A DNA stretch of 10,791 nt. It comes from an uncultured Veillonella sp. (lineage in GTDB: Bacteria; Bacillota; Negativicutes; Veillonellales; Veillonellaceae). Both the position numbers and the translations under genes were made by a program. Each line of letters opens with the position of its first letter. Within the stretch, counting starts at the first letter, position 1. Below the pieces are notes generated by a model. The model worked only from the letters and a program-made list of their open reading frames with translations. It did no database searches and was not told where the DNA came from. Shown here piece after piece: positions 1 through 6,643 of this stretch. The stretch covers positions 1-10,791 of the forward strand of contig NZ_CAKPTN010000050.1 of assembly GCF_934190855.1 (NCBI RefSeq). Reading direction: 5' to 3'.

Positions 1-132
1 CCATCTTCCCTTCCAAGAGGAATATGGGTTATAGACAATCATAAAGATAATTCTAAATATGGTTGCTAATATAGGTGCCCAAATCATCAATTTTATATTT
101 TGTTGTATGGATAAATAAAATTGTTCACTCAT
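1..132 (-). CDS. LTA synthase-like membrane protein, N-terminal fragment
   Basis: This is a partial gene. The minus strand is open for 44 codons from the ATG at 130-132 to the window edge. The product begins MSEQFYLSIQQ and then has a hydrophobic stretch (about residues 14-34, LMIWAPILATIFRIIFMIVY) that looks like a first membrane segment. It aligns by eye, without gaps, with residues 8-38 of the complete LTA-synthase-like protein at 4468-6429: both have a polar start, a hydrophobic run and a shared 'FRI(I/V)F' core. I therefore infer a second LtaS/sulfatase-type phosphotransferase that would continue to the left. It lies 59 bases downstream of the glycosyltransferase on the same strand, so it may be the last gene of the lic operon. 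The ribosome binding site is weak (AGGCT, about 5 bases before the start). The catalytic domain lies outside the window, so the function rests on the N-terminal resemblance alone. Confidence 0.6.
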   Translation of the reverse strand, partial: MSEQFYLSIQQNIKLMIWAPILATIFRIIFMIVYNPYSSWKGRW

Positions 133-191
133 TATATAGCCTACATTTACAGGGGGACGTGCTTTTATATCAATAATAGAAAAAGATATGC

Positions 192-950
192 TTATAATTT
201 TCCATTAGATTTAATCAAATAATACAGTTTTACATACTTAGTAACAGTATACATATAGTGGTATAAAGATAAAATAAAGCCAAATTTACCGTCTAAAAAA
301 CCTCTTTGTAAAATATAGATTTTAAAGAAGGCCCATTGAGGTCTCAAAATGATGTCTAACAAAAATGAACAGGATTTACCTTGTTCGTAATAATTTGCTG
401 CAGCAGCTGACGAATATTTGTTAACTTTATTAAGGTATTGTGTCCAGTTATCATAAGTATAATGATATAACTTTCCTTTTAATTTATCTTTCGAGAAAGG
501 ACTAATAAAAGCTTCATGGACAAAGCCTTCTACGGTAGCCCCTTCTTTTGGCATTAACCGCAATACCTTATCTGGTCGCATGGTTCCATGACTAGCCTTA
601 TTATGACGGAATAAACTATGACGAGATAACCAATATGCCTTTTGCTCTCCACTATTCACAGCTTTTCGTATTTCTTCATTTAATTCTGGAGAAACTCGTT
701 CATCTGCATCAATAAATAAGATCCAATCACAGGATACTTGACTAATACCAAAGCGACGCTGCTGAGACCAGTCATTATTTAATGGATGAGGTATAACTAC
801 AGCACCTAATGACTCTGCTAATTCTACAGTTCTATCTGTACTACCATCATCAATTACTAGAATTTCATTAGCGCATTGAATGCTATTAATACAATCTACA
901 ATATGTTGTTCTTCATTTCTAGCTAATATGATAGCCGTAATTGTTGCCAT
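192..950 (-). CDS. Family 2 glycosyltransferase, WaaE/KdtX/LgtF-like (LOS core)
   Basis: The product is 252 residues with a GT-A fold signature at the start: ARNEE at residues 10-14, the nucleotide-sugar site IDDGSTDRT at 33-41, DWSQQRRFG at 60-68, and the metal-binding FIDADER at 79-85 (D81-x-D83). The N-terminal motifs, the WSQQR element and the roughly 250-residue length fit the WaaE/KdtX/LgtF group, whose characterised members add a beta-1,4-glucose to inner-core heptose of lipooligosaccharide. The C-terminal third is aromatic and basic, as expected for a peripheral protein on the inner face of the cytoplasmic membrane. The ATG at 948-950 has AAAGGTG about 4 bases upstream and lies 9 bases after the LicD stop, so it is almost certainly co-transcribed. 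I infer that it builds the acceptor sugar that LicD decorates. The exact donor and linkage cannot be read from sequence. Confidence 0.88.
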   Translation of the reverse strand: MATITAIILARNEEQHIVDCINSIQCANEILVIDDGSTDRTVELAESLGAVVIPHPLNNDWSQQRRFGISQVSCDWILFIDADERVSPELNEEIRKAVNSGEQKAYWLSRHSLFRHNKASHGTMRPDKVLRLMPKEGATVEGFVHEAFISPFSKDKLKGKLYHYTYDNWTQYLNKVNKYSSAAAANYYEQGKSCSFLLDIILRPQWAFFKIYILQRGFLDGKFGFILSLYHYMYTVTKYVKLYYLIKSNGKL

Positions 951-959
951 ACTACACCT

Positions 960-1754
960 TTATATTTTATATAAATCAAACGAATGATGCGGTTCTTGCT
1001 CTTCAATGGGTGGCAATTGCATATAATCACCATACATATGTCTTAAATAGGAATCATATTGTTCAAAAACCTTGAACTGATGTCCTTCAAATTCTACATC
1101 GATTAAATGATTGAATAAATCTGATTCCATCAATTCTTTTTCAATTGAATCACCTTCAAAATTCATAGCGTATTTAGAGGAATCAAAATCATAACGGTTA
1201 AATATTTCATTGGATTTATTCAGAGCCCATTTTGCAAAAGGCTTAAAGAACCAAGTAAATTTCTTGCGTTTCCCTCTGATTCTATATAGAGAAGATATAT
1301 ACATATGTAAGAAACGGCTACACAAAAATATATCTTTCTTCATTTTTTTTATTTCTGCTACATTATCAGGCATACCATTAACGGCAAAAATATCGACAAA
1401 AGCACCATATTCCAAAATATATTTATGAGGAAACTCTTTTAGATATGTCTTTTTATTATAAATCTTTGCCATTCTTGTTACATAAAAGCTATCTAAAGCA
1501 TTCGAATCCATTATCCCAAACTCATCAGAATTCATATTTTTAATGATGTTTTGAAATTTCTCATAATCTGGACGTGGCATAAGAATATCAATATCATCAT
1601 CCCAAGGAATAAAGCCTTTATGTCTAATAGCCCCAATTAATGTACCATAGGCTAATGAATATCTAAGATTATGGTCTCTACAAATTTTATCAATAAATAC
1701 CATAACCGGTAACATTAAATTTTGTGTTTCCCTAATATTTTCTACTAATTCCAT
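960..1754 (-). CDS. licD: LicD-family phosphocholine transferase
   Basis: The product is 264 residues. It carries the diagnostic LicD (nucleotidyltransferase-fold) motif at residues 37-57: GTLIGAIRHKG followed by FIPWDDDIDI, with acidic metal ligands D52-D54 and D56. The typical C-terminal element YGDYMQLPP is at 241-249. LicD proteins transfer phosphocholine from CDP-choline to sugars of LOS or teichoic acid at the cytoplasmic face of the membrane. Length is normal for the family and there is no signal peptide. The ATG at 1752-1754 has a strong GGGGAG four bases upstream. The gene follows the licC-like gene by 39 bases and precedes the glycosyltransferase by 9. The complete licA-B-C set upstream supports phosphocholine as the substrate. 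Some LicD-family proteins (for example fukutin-like ones) transfer other phospho-groups, so substrate identity is inferred from context. Confidence 0.9.
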   Translation of the reverse strand: MELVENIRETQNLMLPVMVFIDKICRDHNLRYSLAYGTLIGAIRHKGFIPWDDDIDILMPRPDYEKFQNIIKNMNSDEFGIMDSNALDSFYVTRMAKIYNKKTYLKEFPHKYILEYGAFVDIFAVNGMPDNVAEIKKMKKDIFLCSRFLHMYISSLYRIRGKRKKFTWFFKPFAKWALNKSNEIFNRYDFDSSKYAMNFEGDSIEKELMESDLFNHLIDVEFEGHQFKVFEQYDSYLRHMYGDYMQLPPIEEQEPHHSFDLYKI

Positions 1755-1793
1755 TATACTCCCCTATTAATATAATGACCTATGATTAATATA

Positions 1794-2573
1794 TTATCCT
1801 AGTGAATCCTTTACATTATTTGCTAAAAAATCTTTATCGTAGTTAATAGCATCATCTACGGTATCAAACTCTAATATACTAGCCTTATCGAATTCTTTTA
1901 TTTCTAATTTTAGTCTATCTAGATGTTTCATATATAGATATTCCCAAACATGATGATTATATTCATCTATACCTTCTACATCTAGCATAACTTGTCTAAA
2001 GTTCTCACTAAATTGTCGATCAAAATAGACAAATCCTAACATAATATGGCCACTAGGAGCCCCTATTTTTACATCATTTATATAGCCATATTCATCAGTT
2101 GTAACAATCCACTCATCAGTATTATTTTCTACATAGATTGTGGAATAAAAACCTCGATACTCATAAGCGTTAAATAAATTCTCTGGATAGTAGTTATCTA
2201 CAGAGCAAATATAAGTATTATCTAATTGATCTAGAACTAATCGCAATGATGAAACATTATCTTGCGTATCATACTGTTCATTCACAACAATTTTTACATT
2301 ATATTTATCTTCCAAATAGAAGAACATCTCTTTTTTATAACCCACCACAAGGGTAATATCAGTTATACCAACAGACTGTAATTGTTTTATTTGTCGCTCA
2401 ACAAGGACTTCACCCTTAATAATACTAAGCCCTTTTGGACAATAATCACTAATAGGCTTAAAGCGCTTAGATTTCCCAGCTGCCAATATAATCGCATTGG
2501 TTACTTTATGTTGTTCAATGTAATCATACTGCTTATGATTTACATATTCATTAAATTCATTTTTCGAAATCAT
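1794..2573 (-). CDS. licC: LicC-like CTP:phosphocholine cytidylyltransferase
   Basis: This is a sugar-nucleotidyltransferase-fold protein. With the ATG start at 2571-2573 it has 259 residues. The nucleotide-binding signature LAAGKSKRFKP is at about 30-40 and the CPKGL lysine motif at 45-49, with VSSLRLVL near 109-116 and a CSVDNYY metal/active-site segment soon after. LicC makes CDP-choline from CTP and phosphocholine in the cytoplasm. About 23 residues precede the usual family start (VTNAIILAAG). The reading frame also allows a GTG start at 2589-2591 (six residues longer). I prefer the ATG because no good Shine-Dalgarno supports the GTG, though neither start has a strong one. The gene overlaps the permease gene by 17 bases, indicating translational coupling. 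Other members of the NTP-transferase superfamily use sugar phosphates; the neighbours make choline the best guess. Confidence 0.86.
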   Translation of the reverse strand: MISKNEFNEYVNHKQYDYIEQHKVTNAIILAAGKSKRFKPISDYCPKGLSIIKGEVLVERQIKQLQSVGITDITLVVGYKKEMFFYLEDKYNVKIVVNEQYDTQDNVSSLRLVLDQLDNTYICSVDNYYPENLFNAYEYRGFYSTIYVENNTDEWIVTTDEYGYINDVKIGAPSGHIMLGFVYFDRQFSENFRQVMLDVEGIDEYNHHVWEYLYMKHLDRLKLEIKEFDKASILEFDTVDDAINYDKDFLANNVKDSLG

Positions 2574-3462
2574 ATGCTGAAACCAACCCACTCACTACTA
2601 TACAAAAGCCTATTAACATTTGATTTGTAGTCAATTCAATACCAAATAATAGATAGGAGAAAATCGCCGAAAAGGCAGTATAACTAATATTTAACGCCAT
2701 CGCTCTACTAACGCCAATAGTAGCCAATGCTCGATAATAACAATAATAGGACGTAGATCCAAATATTGCGGCTATTCCTATATAAGCAAGACTAGAATTA
2801 AAATCTATACTTTCACCATAATGGAAGAAAACAAAATATAAAGTCAGCAGCATACCATAGGTAATCATAGATAGATTTTGTCTAATACAAATGGCGCTTA
2901 AATTTGATATTTCTCCTGATTTCATACCATAAGAGCATAAAACAGCTTCACTACCCCAAGCACAAGCACACACTAAGGCAAAAATTATCCCTATTATACT
3001 TCTGTTTGAATGGCTTTCATCAATAAAACCTAGGGCAATAATAAAAGCAATAGCTATAAATAAAGCAATAACTTGATATGGTCTTCGTCGTTCTTTCAAA
3101 AATATATAAGCAAAGAAAAGGCCGACTGCTGGATAAATAGAACTAACAATAGCAGTAATAGCAGGCCCAGCATATTCAATAGATAAAATAAAGGAACACA
3201 TCCCGATGGGACCACCTAAAAGTGATCCAAGCCAAATATATTTTGACTTTGCTTTTTTTATATCTTCAATAACAGAATTAAATCGTCCCGTAACAAGGAT
3301 AGATATATTAATCAGTAATGCACTAACCATATCATGGATTAATGTTATAAATACGGGAAATAATAAGGGCACCACAAAATATATGGAATACATGGAAAAA
3401 TAATATCCCATAAAACTAGTATCAGCACCCCAAAATATACCTGAAAGAAGAGCGTTAAGCAT
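2557..3462 (-). CDS. licB: EamA/DMT-family permease, LicB-like choline transporter
   Basis: The product is a 301-residue, almost entirely hydrophobic protein with about ten predicted membrane segments in two five-helix halves, the architecture of drug/metabolite (EamA) transporters. The end of the first half shows the typical pattern with an 'FLKERRRPYQ' basic cytoplasmic boundary near residues 121-130. The second half ends with a 'GIELTTNQMLIGFCIVVSG' helix. LicB of lic1 loci is a member of this family and imports choline. The ATG at 3460-3462 overlaps the 3' end of the kinase gene by 8 bases and lacks a convincing ribosome binding site, so it is probably translated by coupling. The licA-B-C-D order is that of classical phosphocholine loci. 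The transported substrate is inferred from this context; DMT permeases are broad as a family. Confidence 0.85.
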   Translation of the reverse strand: MLNALLSGIFWGADTSFMGYYFSMYSIYFVVPLLFPVFITLIHDMVSALLINISILVTGRFNSVIEDIKKAKSKYIWLGSLLGGPIGMCSFILSIEYAGPAITAIVSSIYPAVGLFFAYIFLKERRRPYQVIALFIAIAFIIALGFIDESHSNRSIIGIIFALVCACAWGSEAVLCSYGMKSGEISNLSAICIRQNLSMITYGMLLTLYFVFFHYGESIDFNSSLAYIGIAAIFGSTSYYCYYRALATIGVSRAMALNISYTAFSAIFSYLLFGIELTTNQMLIGFCIVVSGLVSAYDFEK

Positions 3463-4357
3463 AGCTATCTACCAATTCGCAAAATTCAGGTAAATTTCGC
3501 GCCTCATCGAATACGATTTGATAGAACGTTTTCGCATAATTGTATTGTTGCTGAGCATAAGAACTATTCAATAATTCTTGATCTTGTTTCGCTTCACACC
3601 AATTACTCCATAATAGACCAACAATAGCAATATAAGAGTAAATCTTATACCGTTTTAGTGGTGTCGCTTGATGCTCAAAATATATGTCGATAATTCGATC
3701 AATCTCTTGTCGGTTAAACAAGGAATATACAATAAACATAGCTACATCTAAATCTGGATCCTGCATAGCAGCATCTTCAAAATCTATGAGATATACATCT
3801 TGATTTTCTGTCACTAAAAAATTGTCACATACCGCATCAATATGGCATAAAGTCCAATCCTTTACCAAATTTTCTATGATAGGCTCTAAAGACTCTATAT
3901 TCTTTTTTATTTCCTTATAGTCCTCATATTTACTAGCACTTGGCATTAATGATTCATAATAATTAATATGTTCAAATACATCAAAATAATGCTCTACTCG
4001 ATGCGATTGACGATGAAATTCTTTCAATCGCTTTAAACACGCATTAATTTCATTCCAATCCTTTGGATTAACAGTATGAGAGTTTTCTATAAATTTTGAA
4101 ATTTTATAGCCTTTGTCTCTATCAATATAAACTACAGGTTCTACAAATTCTTCATCCTTTATAGCTTGGTATACATCATATTCTTGATGTCTATTAATTA
4201 TTTTTTCTGTATTAACCCCTGGAACCCTAATGATATATCGTTCATTATTAATGCTAAAGATAAATGAATCATTCGTCATACCTTGTTTCAAAGGCATGAG
4301 TTCTATATCAGTATTTTGTAAATTGAAAACAGATTGAATAATATCTAAGATATGCAA
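3455..4357 (-). CDS. licA: LicA-like choline kinase
   Basis: The product is 300 residues of the choline/ethanolamine kinase (APH-like) fold. A nucleotide-loop-like LKQGMTNDSF is at 23-32 and a RYIIRVPG strand with the probable ATP-contact arginine is at 40-47. The Brenner catalytic motif HIDAVCDNF is at 172-180 (D174, N179) and the metal-binding IDFEDA at 191-196. It phosphorylates imported choline with ATP in the cytoplasm. The start is TTG (4355-4357): no in-frame ATG occurs before residue 21, and AGGGAG lies 9 bases upstream of the TTG. It is the first gene of the operon. Unlike Haemophilus licA it has no CAAT or other tetranucleotide tract near its start, so no repeat-driven phase variation is visible. 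Ethanolamine or another small alcohol remains a possible substrate. Confidence 0.88.
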   Translation of the reverse strand: MHILDIIQSVFNLQNTDIELMPLKQGMTNDSFIFSINNERYIIRVPGVNTEKIINRHQEYDVYQAIKDEEFVEPVVYIDRDKGYKISKFIENSHTVNPKDWNEINACLKRLKEFHRQSHRVEHYFDVFEHINYYESLMPSASKYEDYKEIKKNIESLEPIIENLVKDWTLCHIDAVCDNFLVTENQDVYLIDFEDAAMQDPDLDVAMFIVYSLFNRQEIDRIIDIYFEHQATPLKRYKIYSYIAIVGLLWSNWCEAKQDQELLNSSYAQQQYNYAKTFYQIVFDEARNLPEFCELVDSYA

Positions 4358-4394
4358 TGTATACTACTCCCTATTTATATACATACTAAAAATC

Positions 4395-4444
4395 TTAGTA
4401 GAAAATTATTGTTCAACTTAAAAAACATAATAATTTCCTACTAA
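4395..4444. repeat. Imperfect inverted repeat between LTA synthase-like gene and lic operon
   Basis: A 16-base arm (4395-4410, TTAGTAGAAAATTATT) is mirrored at 4429-4444 with one mismatch, leaving an 18-base loop. Read on the minus strand it follows the LTA-synthase-like stop by 23 bases and is followed by GATTTTTAG (4394-4386). A weak intrinsic terminator for that gene is therefore possible, although the stem is AT-rich. It also sits about 40-90 bases upstream of licA, where the operon promoter must lie, so an operator role is equally possible. The sequence TACTAAAAAT recurs directly at 4384 and about 4439. No good sigma-70 hexamer pair was recognised for licA; the nearest candidate is a lone TATAAA at 4374-4379 (minus). 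Confidence 0.55.
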
Positions 4445-4467
4445 AAATTTCTTACTAATATTATCTT

Positions 4468-6429
4468 TTACTTAATCTTATCCCCGTGCTTAATACGCCA
4501 TGCTGCAAGTTCGCGCATGTTTTTAATCATTTCCCCATAGGATTGAGGCATACTCGCACTTTGTTCTAATACTTTGCCATTTTTATCTAGATATAATCTA
4601 TGGTTAAAGACAAATTCCTCTTGTGTAAATAGGCTTGGTACCATGGCTTCATAGGTTTGACCAGGGCGGCCAGCTAGTTCTGCCAAGGTTGGAATGATTT
4701 GAATGCTCATACCAAAGGCGTTTGGAGCAAGCCAGTCTTTATGAATACCGCGACCATAGAAGATAATCGGAATGGTAGAGGCCACATTAGGTCCTACTTC
4801 ACGAGCAAAGTTAAATCGTTCACTATGGTCACCAGTGATGACAAAGAGCGCAGAAGGATCTGCTTTTTCTTCGTTACCGATAAAGTCACCCATCACGTGG
4901 TCTGCATACCAAAGATGGCCCATTTCGTTCAATTGCTTTTCGTTTTCTTCGATAGTATCTGGCAAATGACCTTTAACCTTATTCACATCATAGCCTTCCT
5001 TAGCTACATTGATGCTATACGGTGGATGGTTAGAGGTGGTCATGATCACATTGAGAATTTTTTCCCCTCTATGTTGATCCATATACGCAGAAATAGCTTT
5101 AAACAAGTCTTTATCGCCTACACCCCACGCATTGCCATCTTCACTTGGCATTTCAGATGCATCATGGAATTCATCGAAGCCTTGAGATAAGGCAAAATTC
5201 TTAACATTTTGCCATGTGCTAAAGCCACCGTACCAGAATACAGTTTTATAGCCTAGCTTTTTCATTACAGGACCAATGCCTAAACCATACGGTTGTTTGA
5301 AACTTTCACCTTCGTAGTTAGGATATAGACCTGTGTCAGGCATACCTGTGAGCAAACCATTAATAGCAGGCATCGTGCCCGTTCCTTGGGCAAGGGCTAG
5401 CTGCGTGCTCATCGCTTGAGGACTGGCAGCGTATTTACGACCTTGTTCAACGAGGTACGCGCCAGGTTCATTGTATTCAGCGAGGAATGGCCATAAACCA
5501 TAGGATTCACCGAGAACGATATTAATAGACTGCGGTTGCTCCGCTAGTCGCTGTGTCGTAATAGTTCTTGTGAAAGAACCATCAAAATTAGTGCCATTAA
5601 ACTTACCGCCAACAGCAGCGATTTTTTCGTTTAACTCTTGAGGTGTTAAGTTAATAACCTCTAGCTCAGCCGTACGTTTCGCAATGCTTTTAACACGATA
5701 AAGAGCCTGCACATCATCAAGGATATTTTCGTTCAACAAATTGGAACTAAGGCGCGCCGCACTTTCCCAGTTAATGGAATTTGTATAGCTGAAAGCACCG
5801 CCAAATCTAAAGAATAATCCTAGTACGCCAATAACCACAGTCAATCCAATGCCTGTGATCCATTGCGTTTTCTTCGTCTTAGGATACCAAGTAGTGCAAA
5901 GTCTTTGACTATCCGTAGAGGTCCCCCACGACAAAAATTTAACGAGGAAATAGCATAGAGCAGCACTCAATACTACGGCCCCAACGATGTACATCAAAGC
6001 GTTATATTCATTGATCGCCGTATTTACAATAGCAGCGATATCATCGTTCTTACCATTGATGAGCATCGCATTGTAGGAGGAATTAAAGATCTTGTAGAAT
6101 GGAATGCGACCTAAGAATAAGAAGGTCAACAGTACAGTTACTATGGAATAGAGGACCTGTTTAATGCGTAAGGACGGCCATTTTGGTATAAAGGTATGCA
6201 CCAATGTACCCCCCAAAAAGCCCATTAAACACAAAGAACCGACGGTCTTGAGACTCAATCTAAAGCCTAACCATAAGGACGTAAGGATATTATCCATCGT
6301 CACAGAAGCTAGTTGTGATTGAAATACTGCAAGAAACACGATTCTAAATGCAGTCAACAAAGCAGAGAAAAAGATAAATACCTTGATCTCTGTTCGTATG
6401 CCTTCAAATAATCGCTGCCATCGGTTCAT
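4468..6429 (-). CDS. LTA synthase family sulfatase-fold membrane phosphotransferase
   Basis: The product is 653 residues. Four or five N-terminal membrane segments (about 15-36, 55-80, 92-108, 143-164, 189-206) anchor an extracytoplasmic alkaline-phosphatase/sulfatase domain from about residue 300. LtaS-type metal and catalytic residues are recognisable: E308 in NIVLGES, the nucleophile threonine in AQGTGT (T350 or T352), H468 in SNHPPYS, and D534-H535 in ITGDHSE. LtaS-family enzymes move phosphoglycerol from phosphatidylglycerol; related enzymes move phosphoethanolamine onto glycans or lipids. In a diderm the likely target is a periplasmic glycan, glycerophosphate polymer or LOS, which is inference. 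The ATG at 6427-6429 has AGGGG seven bases upstream. It is visibly richer in GC than the lic genes downstream and looks native. A paralogue begins at the left window edge, so two such enzymes flank the lic operon. Confidence 0.88.
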   Translation of the reverse strand: MNRWQRLFEGIRTEIKVFIFFSALLTAFRIVFLAVFQSQLASVTMDNILTSLWLGFRLSLKTVGSLCLMGFLGGTLVHTFIPKWPSLRIKQVLYSIVTVLLTFLFLGRIPFYKIFNSSYNAMLINGKNDDIAAIVNTAINEYNALMYIVGAVVLSAALCYFLVKFLSWGTSTDSQRLCTTWYPKTKKTQWITGIGLTVVIGVLGLFFRFGGAFSYTNSINWESAARLSSNLLNENILDDVQALYRVKSIAKRTAELEVINLTPQELNEKIAAVGGKFNGTNFDGSFTRTITTQRLAEQPQSINIVLGESYGLWPFLAEYNEPGAYLVEQGRKYAASPQAMSTQLALAQGTGTMPAINGLLTGMPDTGLYPNYEGESFKQPYGLGIGPVMKKLGYKTVFWYGGFSTWQNVKNFALSQGFDEFHDASEMPSEDGNAWGVGDKDLFKAISAYMDQHRGEKILNVIMTTSNHPPYSINVAKEGYDVNKVKGHLPDTIEENEKQLNEMGHLWYADHVMGDFIGNEEKADPSALFVITGDHSERFNFAREVGPNVASTIPIIFYGRGIHKDWLAPNAFGMSIQIIPTLAELAGRPGQTYEAMVPSLFTQEEFVFNHRLYLDKNGKVLEQSASMPQSYGEMIKNMRELAAWRIKHGDKIK

Positions 6430-6487
6430 CGTTAACCCCTAACTGTTTATTCATATAACGTAACAACTCTATACTACCTAACTATAA

Positions 6488-6643
6488 TTATCTTGGATAT
6501 TTCTTACATTTAGGTCCCTTACATCGTTTGCATTTACCGCATCCACGGTCGATAGTTCCAGCACCTGCTGATTTCTTAGCACTAGCACTCTCCATGGCCC
6601 AGTTATCGGCCTTACTATCCCATACGGAAACTATCGTTTCTGC
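6488..6643 (-). CDS. -1 frame continuation encoding a Cys-cluster tail (possible frameshift product of the Lys-rich gene)
   Basis: This open stretch on the minus strand begins with the GCA codon that a ribosome slipping -1 on the heptamer at 6643-6649 would read next, and ends at TAA (6488-6490). It encodes 51 residues: AETIVSVWDSKADNWA, then MESASAKKSAGAGTIDRG, then CGKCKRCKGPKCKKYPR, with cysteines spaced C-x2-C-x2-C-x4-C. The codons resemble real coding sequence, and the tail contains tryptophans and a compact potential metal- or Fe-S-binding cluster, which is unlike random out-of-frame sequence. As an independent gene it would need the ATG at 6593-6595 (35 residues), but no Shine-Dalgarno precedes it. 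I therefore favour expression as a fusion with the Lys-rich protein (353 + 51 = 404 residues), either by programmed frameshift or because the A-run has lost one base in this copy or assembly. Confidence 0.5.
   Translation of the reverse strand, partial: AETIVSVWDSKADNWAMESASAKKSAGAGTIDRGCGKCKRCKGPKCKKYPR

Noticed and set aside
4350..4380. CAAT-type phase-variation tract at licA
   Set aside because: Only single occurrences of short AT-rich words are present; no tandem tetranucleotide repeat exists.
4699..5190. Plus-strand open frame inside the LTA-synthase-like gene
   Set aside because: It is antisense to the conserved catalytic domain, has no ribosome binding site, and its product has no recognisable motif.
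6488..6595. Independent 35-residue Cys-rich small gene starting at the ATG at 6593-6595
   Set aside because: No Shine-Dalgarno precedes this ATG, and the frame is open upstream exactly to the slippery A-run, so a tail of the Lys-rich protein explains it better.
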